Shown here: positions 53,281 through 60,972 of the stretch, one piece after another
How positions within the stretch are numbered: position 1 is the stretch's first letter
Layout of the letters: each line of letters starts with the position of its first letter
From: Limibacterium fermenti
Lineage (GTDB): Bacteria; Bacteroidota; Bacteroidia; Bacteroidales; Dysgonomonadaceae
Direction of reading: 5' to 3'
Length of the DNA: 64,000 nt
NCBI RefSeq assembly: GCF_041902845.1
Contig: NZ_CP159486.1
Location: 2,790,001 to 2,854,000 of the forward strand
Translations under genes and position numbers: made by a program
Notes under the pieces: model-generated
Told to the model about the DNA's origin: nothing
Databases searched by the model: none
What the model saw: the letters and a program-made list of their open reading frames with translations, nothing else

Positions 53281-54918
53281 ATGAAAACAATAAAATATAA
53301 GATAGTATTAATAGCCGTAATTAGTGCACTGATTACGGGATTCTCTTCCTGCCTCGACGATCTGAATACCGTTCCGCTTGACAAGGAAGAATTGGTTTCC
53401 GATATTGTATTCGGAGATGAGATAGGCCCTTATCAGGAATTACTGGCTAAAATTTATGCCGGCTTAACCATCAGTGGTAATAGCGGAGGGGATGGAGATG
53501 CCGATGTGGCCGGCGTGGATGGAGGAAGCCAGGCTTCTTTCCTCAGAGGTTTGTGGAATTTACAACAACTACCTACCGACGAAGCCCATTGCTGCTGGAT
53601 TCAAAATGACGTAGGTATTGGCGATTTAAATAGTATCACGTGGAGCTCCAGTAATGTATTTATCAAAGGATTGTATTATCGCCTGTACTATCAGGTAAAT
53701 TTATCGAATGCATTTTTGAGGGAAACCACCGACGAAAATCTTTCTTCCAGAGGGGTCAGTGAAGCAGATAAGGCAACCATCAAGACGTATCGCGCCGAAG
53801 CACGCTTTCTTCGTGCTTTGTCTTACTACTATCTCCTCGATTTCTTCCGGAATGTGCCGTTTGTAACCGAAGAAAACAAAGTGGGGAGCGAACTTCCGTC
53901 GCAAACCCAGGCAACGGACCTCTTCCGATATATTGAAAAGGAATTAATCGAATGCGAACCCGATATGCTCGATCCTTTTGTAGGATATGATACGAAAAAC
54001 TACGGGCATGCGCACAAAGCCGCCAATTGGGCATTGTTATCGCGCTTGTACTTGAATGCGGAAACCTATATCGGTGAAAAGAAATATACCGAAAGCATAA
54101 CGTACAGCAAAAAAGTTCTTGCCGAAAACTATGAACTCGATCTGGTATATGCCAATGTATTTAAAGCTGATAATCAGAAGTCGGTAGAAATGATCTTTCC
54201 TATCCGATATGAAGGGGAAGATACTCAAACATGGGGAGGAATGACATTTTTATTGTGCAGCACGGTACCTTCCATTATGCAGGCAGAGATAAATGCCGTC
54301 GGTGCTTGGCAGGGAAACCGCGCCCGGTCCTCGTTATTCAAGAGTTTCCAAAAAGAAAACCAATATGAGAAAGACAATCGTTTTTCAATGGTTCTTGTAG
54401 ATAAGACTGCAAATATTGAAATCGTTGATCAACTACTTTTTACCGACAACGGTATTCCTGTTGTAAAATACTCCAACGCAAATAGTGACGGAACTTTACC
54501 TGCAAGCAACATCGTGTATACAGATTTTCCGTTATTCCGATTGGGAGAAATATATCTTAATTACGCCGAGGCTGTTCTCAGAGGAGGCGCCGGAGGTGAT
54601 GAGGCGACAGCGTTGCAATTAGTAAATGACCTGCGTACACGTGCTTATACCACGGCTAACGCCAGCTCGGCTACTATTACTTCCGGTCAATTGAACCTCA
54701 ATTTTATCCTTGACGAACGAAGCCGCGAATTCTTTTTCGAAGGCCAACGCCGTACAGACTTGGTGCGTTTCGGTAAATTCACGGGCTCCTCGTACATCTG
54801 GCCCTGGAAAGGGGCTGCCGCGGAAGGAAAAACCGTTTCGGATATCTATAAAGTCTATCCGATCCCGGCGGACGATATAGGAGCGAATAAAAATCTGACA
54901 CAGAATACCGGGTATTAA
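53281..54918 (+). CDS. susD: SusD-family starch-binding lipoprotein
   Basis: A 545-residue protein with a lipoprotein signal (ITGFSSCLDDLN). Typical SusD motifs are TYRAEARFLRALSYYYLLDFF near residue 165-185, LFRLGEIYLNYAEAVLRGG near 420, and RSREFFFEGQRRTDLVRFGKF near 485. Length equals that of Bacteroides SusD (551). An EAHCCWIQND stretch near 105 is also usual for the starch group. It binds oligosaccharide over the SusC barrel. It is 13 nt from susC and 24 nt from the SusE gene, all in one direction. Confidence 0.93.
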   Translation: MKTIKYKIVLIAVISALITGFSSCLDDLNTVPLDKEELVSDIVFGDEIGPYQELLAKIYAGLTISGNSGGDGDADVAGVDGGSQASFLRGLWNLQQLPTDEAHCCWIQNDVGIGDLNSITWSSSNVFIKGLYYRLYYQVNLSNAFLRETTDENLSSRGVSEADKATIKTYRAEARFLRALSYYYLLDFFRNVPFVTEENKVGSELPSQTQATDLFRYIEKELIECEPDMLDPFVGYDTKNYGHAHKAANWALLSRLYLNAETYIGEKKYTESITYSKKVLAENYELDLVYANVFKADNQKSVEMIFPIRYEGEDTQTWGGMTFLLCSTVPSIMQAEINAVGAWQGNRARSSLFKSFQKENQYEKDNRFSMVLVDKTANIEIVDQLLFTDNGIPVVKYSNANSDGTLPASNIVYTDFPLFRLGEIYLNYAEAVLRGGAGGDEATALQLVNDLRTRAYTTANASSATITSGQLNLNFILDERSREFFFEGQRRTDLVRFGKFTGSSYIWPWKGAAAEGKTVSDIYKVYPIPADDIGANKNLTQNTGY

Positions 54919-54942
54919 TCGAACAACAACTTAAAATAAACA

Positions 54943-56097
54943 ATGATGAAAAAGACATATAGTTTACTGATAGTATTGATTTGCCTCGGTTGTTTCTGGG
55001 CATGTCAAGAGGATGACCAAACTGTTCTACAGCAACCGGAGAGTTTCGTGTTGAATACGCCCAAATATGTATCCGGCGTTTATGATTTAAAAAATACGGA
55101 GACATTAGAGTTTACCTGTACTCAACCCGACTACGGATTCACCGCTGTAGCGATTTACAGCGTCCAGGTTTCCCTTACGGAAGATTTCAGCGAATATAAA
55201 ACGCTACCGGGTACACATACTACCGCGAAGATAGAAGTCAAAGGTTCGGATTTTGCCGTGGCTTTGGTTGAATTATTGAAAATAGAAGAAGAAAGCCAGT
55301 ATCCTACCGACCTGCAACCGGTGTATGTCCGTTTATCCTCTGTGCTTACGGATGACGGAATAGGAAAAGTTTATTCGAATGTGATTACCTTGCCAAAGGT
55401 AAAAGGGTATTTTGCGCTTGAGCCGATGGTAATGCCCGAAAATATTTACCTCGCGGGTAATATTACGGACAACTGGAACTGGAACAAAGCGACCGAAATG
55501 GTCCCGGTACATAGCGCCGAAGGGAAATTCTGGGCAATACAATATCTGGGCAAAACATCCGAAAATGCCGACGCACAAATCAAATTCAACACGGTAAAGG
55601 CCGGGGACGCGGCCTTCGGGTCCAATGACATTACGATCGATGAAAAATCGGTAGATTTAGCCGGAATCACCACGAATGATGACGGGAATATCGTCATCGG
55701 GACTCCGGGATGGTACATCGTAGTCGTTACAACGACCATTAACGGGCGCAGCTATGAATATGCCGTCGAGTTCCACGCACCGTATGTGTATCTGCAAGGA
55801 GATATCAATGGCGGTAATTGGGGAACTACTGATGCGGCTTATCGGTTTACCGTTCCTGATCTTTCAGCAGGAGCTAGCGCTGAATTCGTATCACCTGCAT
55901 TTACCGCTCCTTCTGGAGACGGCGGAGTACGCGCCAGTATTGTCTTAGAAGGATACGATTGGTGGAAGACGGAATTCATAGTATTGAACAATAAACTGGA
56001 ATACCGTGGAGCAGGTGAAGACCAAGACCGTGTCGCCGGTAAAACCGGACAAAAGCTTTACATTAACTTTACCGCTAAAACGGGCAAAATTGAATAA
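54943..56097 (+). CDS. susE: SusE-like outer-membrane starch-binding lipoprotein
   Basis: A 384-residue protein with a lipobox (LGCFWACQEDD). Residues ~30-150 form the N-terminal Ig-like SusE domain (SFVLNTPKYVSGVYDLKNTETLEFTCTQPDYGF). Two starch-binding modules follow: YLAGNITDNWNWNKATEMVPVHSAEGKFWAIQYL at ~168-205, and YLQGDINGGNWGTTDAAYRFTVPD near 280. No enzyme motif is seen. It binds starch at the cell surface. It lies 24 nt after susD; a terminator hairpin separates it from the SusF-like gene. Confidence 0.85.
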   Translation: MMKKTYSLLIVLICLGCFWACQEDDQTVLQQPESFVLNTPKYVSGVYDLKNTETLEFTCTQPDYGFTAVAIYSVQVSLTEDFSEYKTLPGTHTTAKIEVKGSDFAVALVELLKIEEESQYPTDLQPVYVRLSSVLTDDGIGKVYSNVITLPKVKGYFALEPMVMPENIYLAGNITDNWNWNKATEMVPVHSAEGKFWAIQYLGKTSENADAQIKFNTVKAGDAAFGSNDITIDEKSVDLAGITTNDDGNIVIGTPGWYIVVVTTTINGRSYEYAVEFHAPYVYLQGDINGGNWGTTDAAYRFTVPDLSAGASAEFVSPAFTAPSGDGGVRASIVLEGYDWWKTEFIVLNNKLEYRGAGEDQDRVAGKTGQKLYINFTAKTGKIE

Positions 56098-56105
56098 AAC
56101 AAAAC

Positions 56106-56142
56106 AGAAAATCCCTTTCTATTGCGGGAGGGGTTTTCTTTA
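56106..56142 (+). terminator. Intra-operon terminator after the SusE-like gene
   Basis: AGAAAATCCC (56106-56115) pairs with GGGGTTTTCT (56130-56139), followed by TTAA. It starts 9 nt past the susE stop and 24 nt before the next start codon region. Partial readthrough is likely needed for the downstream genes. Confidence 0.75.
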
Positions 56143-56162
56143 ACCAACTAAAAAAGAATAGT

Positions 56163-57683
56163 ATGAAAAGAATATATTTATATGGTATGTTGCTCGTGGT
56201 TCTCTTTGCGGGTGCTTGCAGCGACGATGTGTACGATCATGAAGCGGCGGCTCCTCAATCGTATCCGCAGGAAACGGAACAATCGGTTGACGGATTTACG
56301 TTTGCCTTGGGAGCAGGGGTGACTTCCCCTATCGTTTTAACGGAGGAAGACTTGGAAAAAGCAACTGCTTTGGAAGCTGTTACCACAACTGCTACTCCCG
56401 AACTGGCGGAAGGAGCGTATCTGACGTTTAAACTCGAAGCATCGGATACGAAAGAATTCACCTCTTCCATAGAGTTGCCTTCTACCAGTGATAATAATAC
56501 GGTAACCGTTACTGCACCTGATTTGGACGAAGCCGTAAAAAGCCTTTACGGTAAAGCGCCCAATGCACGTGAATTATACTTACGCGCCAACTATTATATT
56601 GTGGACGGAACGATCTCGGTGCTGATGCCCACACCTGTTGTATTAGGGCCGGTAACCGTTACGCCCGTAGCGCCGGTAATCGAAACGGAATATTATCTCA
56701 TCGGGGATGTAAACGGATGGGGATTCGATAAATTGGATCAATATAAGTTCGACCATAGCGGAAAAGATGTGTATGAAGATCCTATCTTTACTCTTTTAGT
56801 GGAAATACCATCCGGATCATATTTCAAAATAGTGCCGAAATCCAGTAAGGAAGCAGGTTCATGGGACGGTGTGTTAGGAAATCCGACAGACGGTAATACC
56901 GCACTCGAAGGCGAGTTGATCGTTGAAAAAGCGCAAGCCATGCGGATAGAAGAGCCGGGATGGGCAAGGATTACACTTAATATGATGGAATATACATACT
57001 CGATCCAACTTCTGGGCTATACAAAGGACGTCATTTATATGACCGGAGACGCCATTACAAGCTTGCCGGGATGGAAGAACGAGACCGCCCAATTAGGAAA
57101 CGGCCTGCAAGTTCTTTTTGCCGATAATAGTACTGCCGATTCAAAATATACTTTCACCGCACATTTCACCGGAGGAAAAGCACAGAAGTTCCCGGTTAAT
57201 GCGGGAGTGTGGAATCCTTGTTGGGGGTATAAGGACGGCGCTTTAGTGCTGGAAGATAATTCTCCTAATCTGTCGGGACCTGCTACTGACGGTTATTATA
57301 CTTTAAAGTTAGACTTTGGAGCCAAAACTGCCGAATATATGCCTTATACCGGTAATGTAAGTGTCACCTATAATACGATGGGGGTAATCGGTACGGCAAC
57401 TGCCGGCGGATGGGATGCCGATACGGATTTAACTCAGGTAACCGACCATATCTGGACAGGAAATGCAATCGAACTGAAAGCCGGCGAATTAAAGATCCGC
57501 GCAAACGATGCATGGGAGGTTAGTTGGGGACCGGCTTCCGAAGAGGAGCAAAACAGTTCTTTCGGATTAGGTACGACTGCTAATGGAAAGAATATCATAA
57601 TAGAAACTGCCGGAACCTATTATATCGCTCTGAACGATTTGACGGGACATTACATTGTCATCCCGACATCGGATTTGCCGTAA
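56163..57683 (+). CDS. susF: SusF-like outer-membrane starch-binding lipoprotein
   Basis: A 506-residue protein with a lipobox (LLVVLFAGACSDD). An N-terminal SusE-type Ig domain (FTFALGAGVTSPIVLTEEDLEK) is followed by three similar beta-sandwich modules: YLIGDVNGWGFDKLDQYKFDH near 180, YMTGDAITSLPGWKNETAQ near 295, and MGVIGTATAGGWDADTDLTQVTDHIW near 405. This three-module layout is that of SusF. It is thought to hold starch at the surface without cutting it. Terminator hairpins on both sides suggest its own level of expression. Confidence 0.83.
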   Translation: MKRIYLYGMLLVVLFAGACSDDVYDHEAAAPQSYPQETEQSVDGFTFALGAGVTSPIVLTEEDLEKATALEAVTTTATPELAEGAYLTFKLEASDTKEFTSSIELPSTSDNNTVTVTAPDLDEAVKSLYGKAPNARELYLRANYYIVDGTISVLMPTPVVLGPVTVTPVAPVIETEYYLIGDVNGWGFDKLDQYKFDHSGKDVYEDPIFTLLVEIPSGSYFKIVPKSSKEAGSWDGVLGNPTDGNTALEGELIVEKAQAMRIEEPGWARITLNMMEYTYSIQLLGYTKDVIYMTGDAITSLPGWKNETAQLGNGLQVLFADNSTADSKYTFTAHFTGGKAQKFPVNAGVWNPCWGYKDGALVLEDNSPNLSGPATDGYYTLKLDFGAKTAEYMPYTGNVSVTYNTMGVIGTATAGGWDADTDLTQVTDHIWTGNAIELKAGELKIRANDAWEVSWGPASEEEQNSSFGLGTTANGKNIIIETAGTYYIALNDLTGHYIVIPTSDLP

Positions 57684-57697
57684 GCAAGATATCCAAT

Positions 57698-57731
57698 AAA
57701 AAAGCGCGGTACACGTACCGTGCTTTTTTAG
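57698..57731 (+). terminator. Intra-operon terminator after the SusF-like gene
   Basis: AAAAAAGCGCGGTAC (57698-57712) pairs with GTACCGTGCTTTTTT (57715-57729) with one mismatch. It begins 15 nt after the susF stop and ends 29 nt before the GH53 start. It is the strongest hairpin in the operon. Confidence 0.85.
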
Positions 57732-57757
57732 AATCTGCCAATTGATTTAAATGAATA

Positions 57758-58792
57758 ATGAGAAAAAACCAATTGATTTATTTCAGTTTATTGATTTTTT
57801 GTTTTTCTTGCGGACATACAACTACCGAAATCGAAAAAGAGAATAGTTTTGCCAAAGGAGCCGATATCAGTTGGTTGCCGCAGATGGAAGCGAGCGGTTA
57901 TACTTTTTATAATGATAAAGGTATGCCCGAAGATTGTTTCAAAATCCTCAAAACCCACGGCATCAATGCTATCCGATTACGAACATGGGTGAATCCTTCG
58001 GATGATCCGCACAGTGGGCATTGCAGCAAAGAGGAAACGGTGGCGATGGCCAAAAGGGCTAAAGATTGGGGAATGCGGGTAATGATCGATTTCCATTACA
58101 GCGACAGTTGGGCGGATCCGGCTAAACAACATAAACCGAAAGACTGGGAAGGGCTTGATTTTGAAGAGCTGAAAAAGGCTTTGTATGATTATACATACGA
58201 TGTAATGCTTGCTTTAAAAAATAAGGACGTAACACCCGAATGGGTACAATTGGGAAATGAAATTGCAACCGGCATGATTTATCCGGAAGGGCATACCGAT
58301 AATTGGCCTCAACTGGCGCAATTGCTCAATCGGGGATACGATGCCGTCAAAAGGGTCAGTCCGGAAACAAAAATCATCCTACATGTCGATCAAGGAAACA
58401 ATAACAACCGTTTTCGTTGGTGGTTCGACAATGCGGAGAAATACGGGGCTAAATACGATATCATCGGAATGTCATATTACCCCTATTGGCTCGAAGGGAG
58501 GCCTGACTATACGGAAACTATCGATGATTTAGGCTATAATCTGACCGATATAATGAAACGATACGGAAAGGAAGTCATGGTAGTAGAAACAGGTGGAGAA
58601 GATAATCAACCGCAAAATACGTTCGACATGCTCCGTGCCGTTATCCAAAAAGTAAAGTCCATTCCCGACGGAAAAGGATTGGGCGTTTTTTACTGGGAAC
58701 CTCAAAGTGCCCGTTCATGGAGTCATTACGCATTAAGTGCATGGGGTGACGACGGACGCCCGACAAAAGCATTGGATGCGTTTATCGATTAA
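57758..58792 (+). CDS. Endo-beta-1,4-galactanase, GH53
   Basis: A 344-residue lipoprotein (signal FSLLIFCFSCGHTT). The whole GH53 barrel is present: KGADISWLPQMEASGYTFYND, NAIRLRTWVNP, MIDFHYSDSWADPAKQHKPK, WVQLGNEIATGM with acid/base Glu168, and VMVVETGG with nucleophile Glu277. GGLGVFYWEP-like KGLGVFYWEPQSA closes it. The family cuts beta-1,4-galactan of type I arabinogalactan. Finding it between SusF-like and SusA-like genes is unusual for a starch operon. A terminator separates it from susF, and the next gene starts 39 nt later. Confidence 0.92.
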   Translation: MRKNQLIYFSLLIFCFSCGHTTTEIEKENSFAKGADISWLPQMEASGYTFYNDKGMPEDCFKILKTHGINAIRLRTWVNPSDDPHSGHCSKEETVAMAKRAKDWGMRVMIDFHYSDSWADPAKQHKPKDWEGLDFEELKKALYDYTYDVMLALKNKDVTPEWVQLGNEIATGMIYPEGHTDNWPQLAQLLNRGYDAVKRVSPETKIILHVDQGNNNNRFRWWFDNAEKYGAKYDIIGMSYYPYWLEGRPDYTETIDDLGYNLTDIMKRYGKEVMVVETGGEDNQPQNTFDMLRAVIQKVKSIPDGKGLGVFYWEPQSARSWSHYALSAWGDDGRPTKALDAFID

Positions 58793-58831
58793 AATTTATT
58801 TCTTTGAACATTTAAACTCAAAATAAGTAGA

Positions 58832-60730
58832 ATGAAAAAAACAATTTTATTTACGCTTATAGTCATTACTTCGTGTTTGTTGCAGGCACAGGTAACCGAC
58901 ACCATTACATTTAGTACGCGAACGTACGAGTCGTTGGATTCGATCATCAAAAATGAGTACATGCGTATCGAACCGGCGTTCTGGTGGAGCGGCATGGAGG
59001 AGACGGAATTGCAATTGATGGTGTCCCGTAAAGATATCGCCGGTTACACACCGTCGGTGTCATCAAAAGATGTCGTTATCAAAGAAACGGTGCGGTTGTC
59101 AAGCCCGAACTATCTGGTTATTTATCTGGATATCGCAAACAGCCGGCCGGAGACGTTCGAGTTGTCTTTTACTAAAGGGGAGCAGAAGATTACCATCCCT
59201 TACGAACTCAAGGCGCGCGACCCGAAGCGGAAGCAAATAAAAGGCTTCGATTCGTCGGATGTATTGTATTTGATCATGCCCGACCGGTTTGCCAACGGCG
59301 ATCCGTCGAACGATCACATTCCGATGCGCATGCCTTACAAAGTGGACCGGAAAGATCCGAACGCACGGCATGGCGGCGACCTGAAAGGCATCTCCGACCG
59401 GCTCGGTTATCTCGACGATCTGGGCGTGACGGCTATCTGGCTGAATCCGGTGCTGGAAAACGACATGGAAGGCGGCTCGTATCACGGTTACGCTACCACC
59501 GATTATTACCGTGTGGATCCCCGCTTCGGAAGCAACGAAGAATATGCCGGATTGATCGCCGACGCGCATTCCAAAGGGATGAAAGTGGTGATGGATATGA
59601 TCTTCAACCATTGCGGAAGCGATCATCCTTGGATGAAGGATGTACCCTCGAAGGATTGGTTCAACAACCTCGATAAATACGTGCAAACGTCGCACATGAA
59701 AGAGGTTTATTTCGATAATTATGCGTCGGAATACGACCGGAAAGCATTTACGGATGGCTGGTTCGTACCGACTATGCCCGATTTGAATCAACGCAACCGC
59801 CACGTGGCTAAATATCTTATCCAAAACAGCATCTGGTGGATCGAATATTCGGGTGTGGACGGCATCCGCCAGGATACGTACCCGTACGCCGATTACGATA
59901 GGATGATCGACTGGTGCCGGGCTATCGAAAAGGAATATCCCGACTATAACATCGTGGGCGAAGCATGGCTGAATAATCCTATCGGAACGGCTTTCTGGCA
60001 AAAACACAGCAAACTCAACAGCGGAAAGGATACGCAGCTCAAAACAGTCATGGACTTCCGCTTTATGGGACTATCCCATTCGGCTTTCTTCGAAGAAACA
60101 GGCGAATGGAACGGCGGGTTGCATGGCATTTACGACCACATGACCTACGATTTCATCTATCCGGATATTTACCACGTACTGCGCTTCCTCGACAATCACG
60201 ATACCGACCGCTTCCTGAAGGAACTGCCGTCGGATTTATCGGGTTGGAAGCAGGGCATCACGTTTCTGCTGACCATGCCGGGAATTCCGCAATTGTATTA
60301 TGGTACGGAATTGCTTATGCACGGGACAAAACAGAGAAGCGACGGAGATATCCGTCTGGATGTTCCGGGAGGATGGCCGGGCGACAAGCAGGATCAATTC
60401 ACGGCAAACGGACGCAGCGCCTTGCAAAACGAAGCGTTCGGATTTCTGCAAAAGCTATTGAAATGGCGAAAAGGGAATGCCGTGCTCGCTCAAGGTAAGA
60501 TGAAGCATTATGTCTTGCAAAAAGGCGTCTATGTGTATGAACGGTATCTGAATGACCAATCGGTATGGGTATTGATGAACGGGACTTCAAAAGAAACCGA
60601 AATCGATCTCGCCCGCTATGCGGAAAGCGTTCGCGGAAGACAAACGGCAAAAGATATTCTTTCGGGAAAACAAGTGTCATTGGGAGATAAACTGACGTTG
60701 TCGCCCAAGCAAATTTATATATTGGAATAA
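58832..60730 (+). CDS. susA: GH13 alpha-glucan hydrolase, SusA/neopullulanase-like
   Basis: A 632-residue protein with a signal peptide (ITSCLLQAQ). An N-terminal beta-sandwich (RIEPAFWWSGMEETELQLMVSRKDI, ~45-135) is of the cyclomaltodextrinase type. The GH13 barrel carries VMDMIFNHCGSDH, GVDGIRQDTYPY with nucleophile Asp348, NIVGEAW with acid Glu377, and LDNHDTDRF with His456-Asp457. A C-terminal beta domain follows. SusA degrades imported maltooligosaccharides in the periplasm. It lies 39 nt after the GH53 gene. A ~210-bp foldback element separates it from the next gene. Confidence 0.9.
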   Translation: MKKTILFTLIVITSCLLQAQVTDTITFSTRTYESLDSIIKNEYMRIEPAFWWSGMEETELQLMVSRKDIAGYTPSVSSKDVVIKETVRLSSPNYLVIYLDIANSRPETFELSFTKGEQKITIPYELKARDPKRKQIKGFDSSDVLYLIMPDRFANGDPSNDHIPMRMPYKVDRKDPNARHGGDLKGISDRLGYLDDLGVTAIWLNPVLENDMEGGSYHGYATTDYYRVDPRFGSNEEYAGLIADAHSKGMKVVMDMIFNHCGSDHPWMKDVPSKDWFNNLDKYVQTSHMKEVYFDNYASEYDRKAFTDGWFVPTMPDLNQRNRHVAKYLIQNSIWWIEYSGVDGIRQDTYPYADYDRMIDWCRAIEKEYPDYNIVGEAWLNNPIGTAFWQKHSKLNSGKDTQLKTVMDFRFMGLSHSAFFEETGEWNGGLHGIYDHMTYDFIYPDIYHVLRFLDNHDTDRFLKELPSDLSGWKQGITFLLTMPGIPQLYYGTELLMHGTKQRSDGDIRLDVPGGWPGDKQDQFTANGRSALQNEAFGFLQKLLKWRKGNAVLAQGKMKHYVLQKGVYVYERYLNDQSVWVLMNGTSKETEIDLARYAESVRGRQTAKDILSGKQVSLGDKLTLSPKQIYILE

Positions 60731-60741
60731 CAAGGCATTCC

Positions 60742-60952
60742 GGCACCGCAAGGCGTAGGAATGTATGTAACTCATCCGAAAACATTTAGATATTTTGTGG
60801 GGACCCGTCGTTCTCGATGAGCGTAAAAAGAGGAGCTGTTTGAGCGAAGCGAGTTCTACTCTTTTAGCGAACGAGAACGATACCGGGTCATAAAATATCG
60901 GGAGTCGAGGATGAGTTGCATACATCCCTAATTGATTGGCGAAAAGGGTGCC
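60742..60952. repeat. Long foldback (inverted-repeat) element between two GH13 genes
   Basis: Nested inverted pairs are visible from the outside inwards: GGCACC/GGTGCC (60742/60947), ATGTATGTAACTCATCC/GGATGAGTTGCATACAT, GATATTTTGTGG/TCATAAAATATC, ACCCG/CGGGT, CGTTCTCG/CGAGAACG and AGCGTAAAAAGAG/TACTCTTTTAGCG. The loop is GAGCGAAGCGAGTTC-like. The transcript would fold into one long hairpin. A MITE-like insert or a regulatory RNA are both possible. Confidence 0.8.
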
Positions 60953-60972
60953 TCCATTAAAACAAACTAAAA

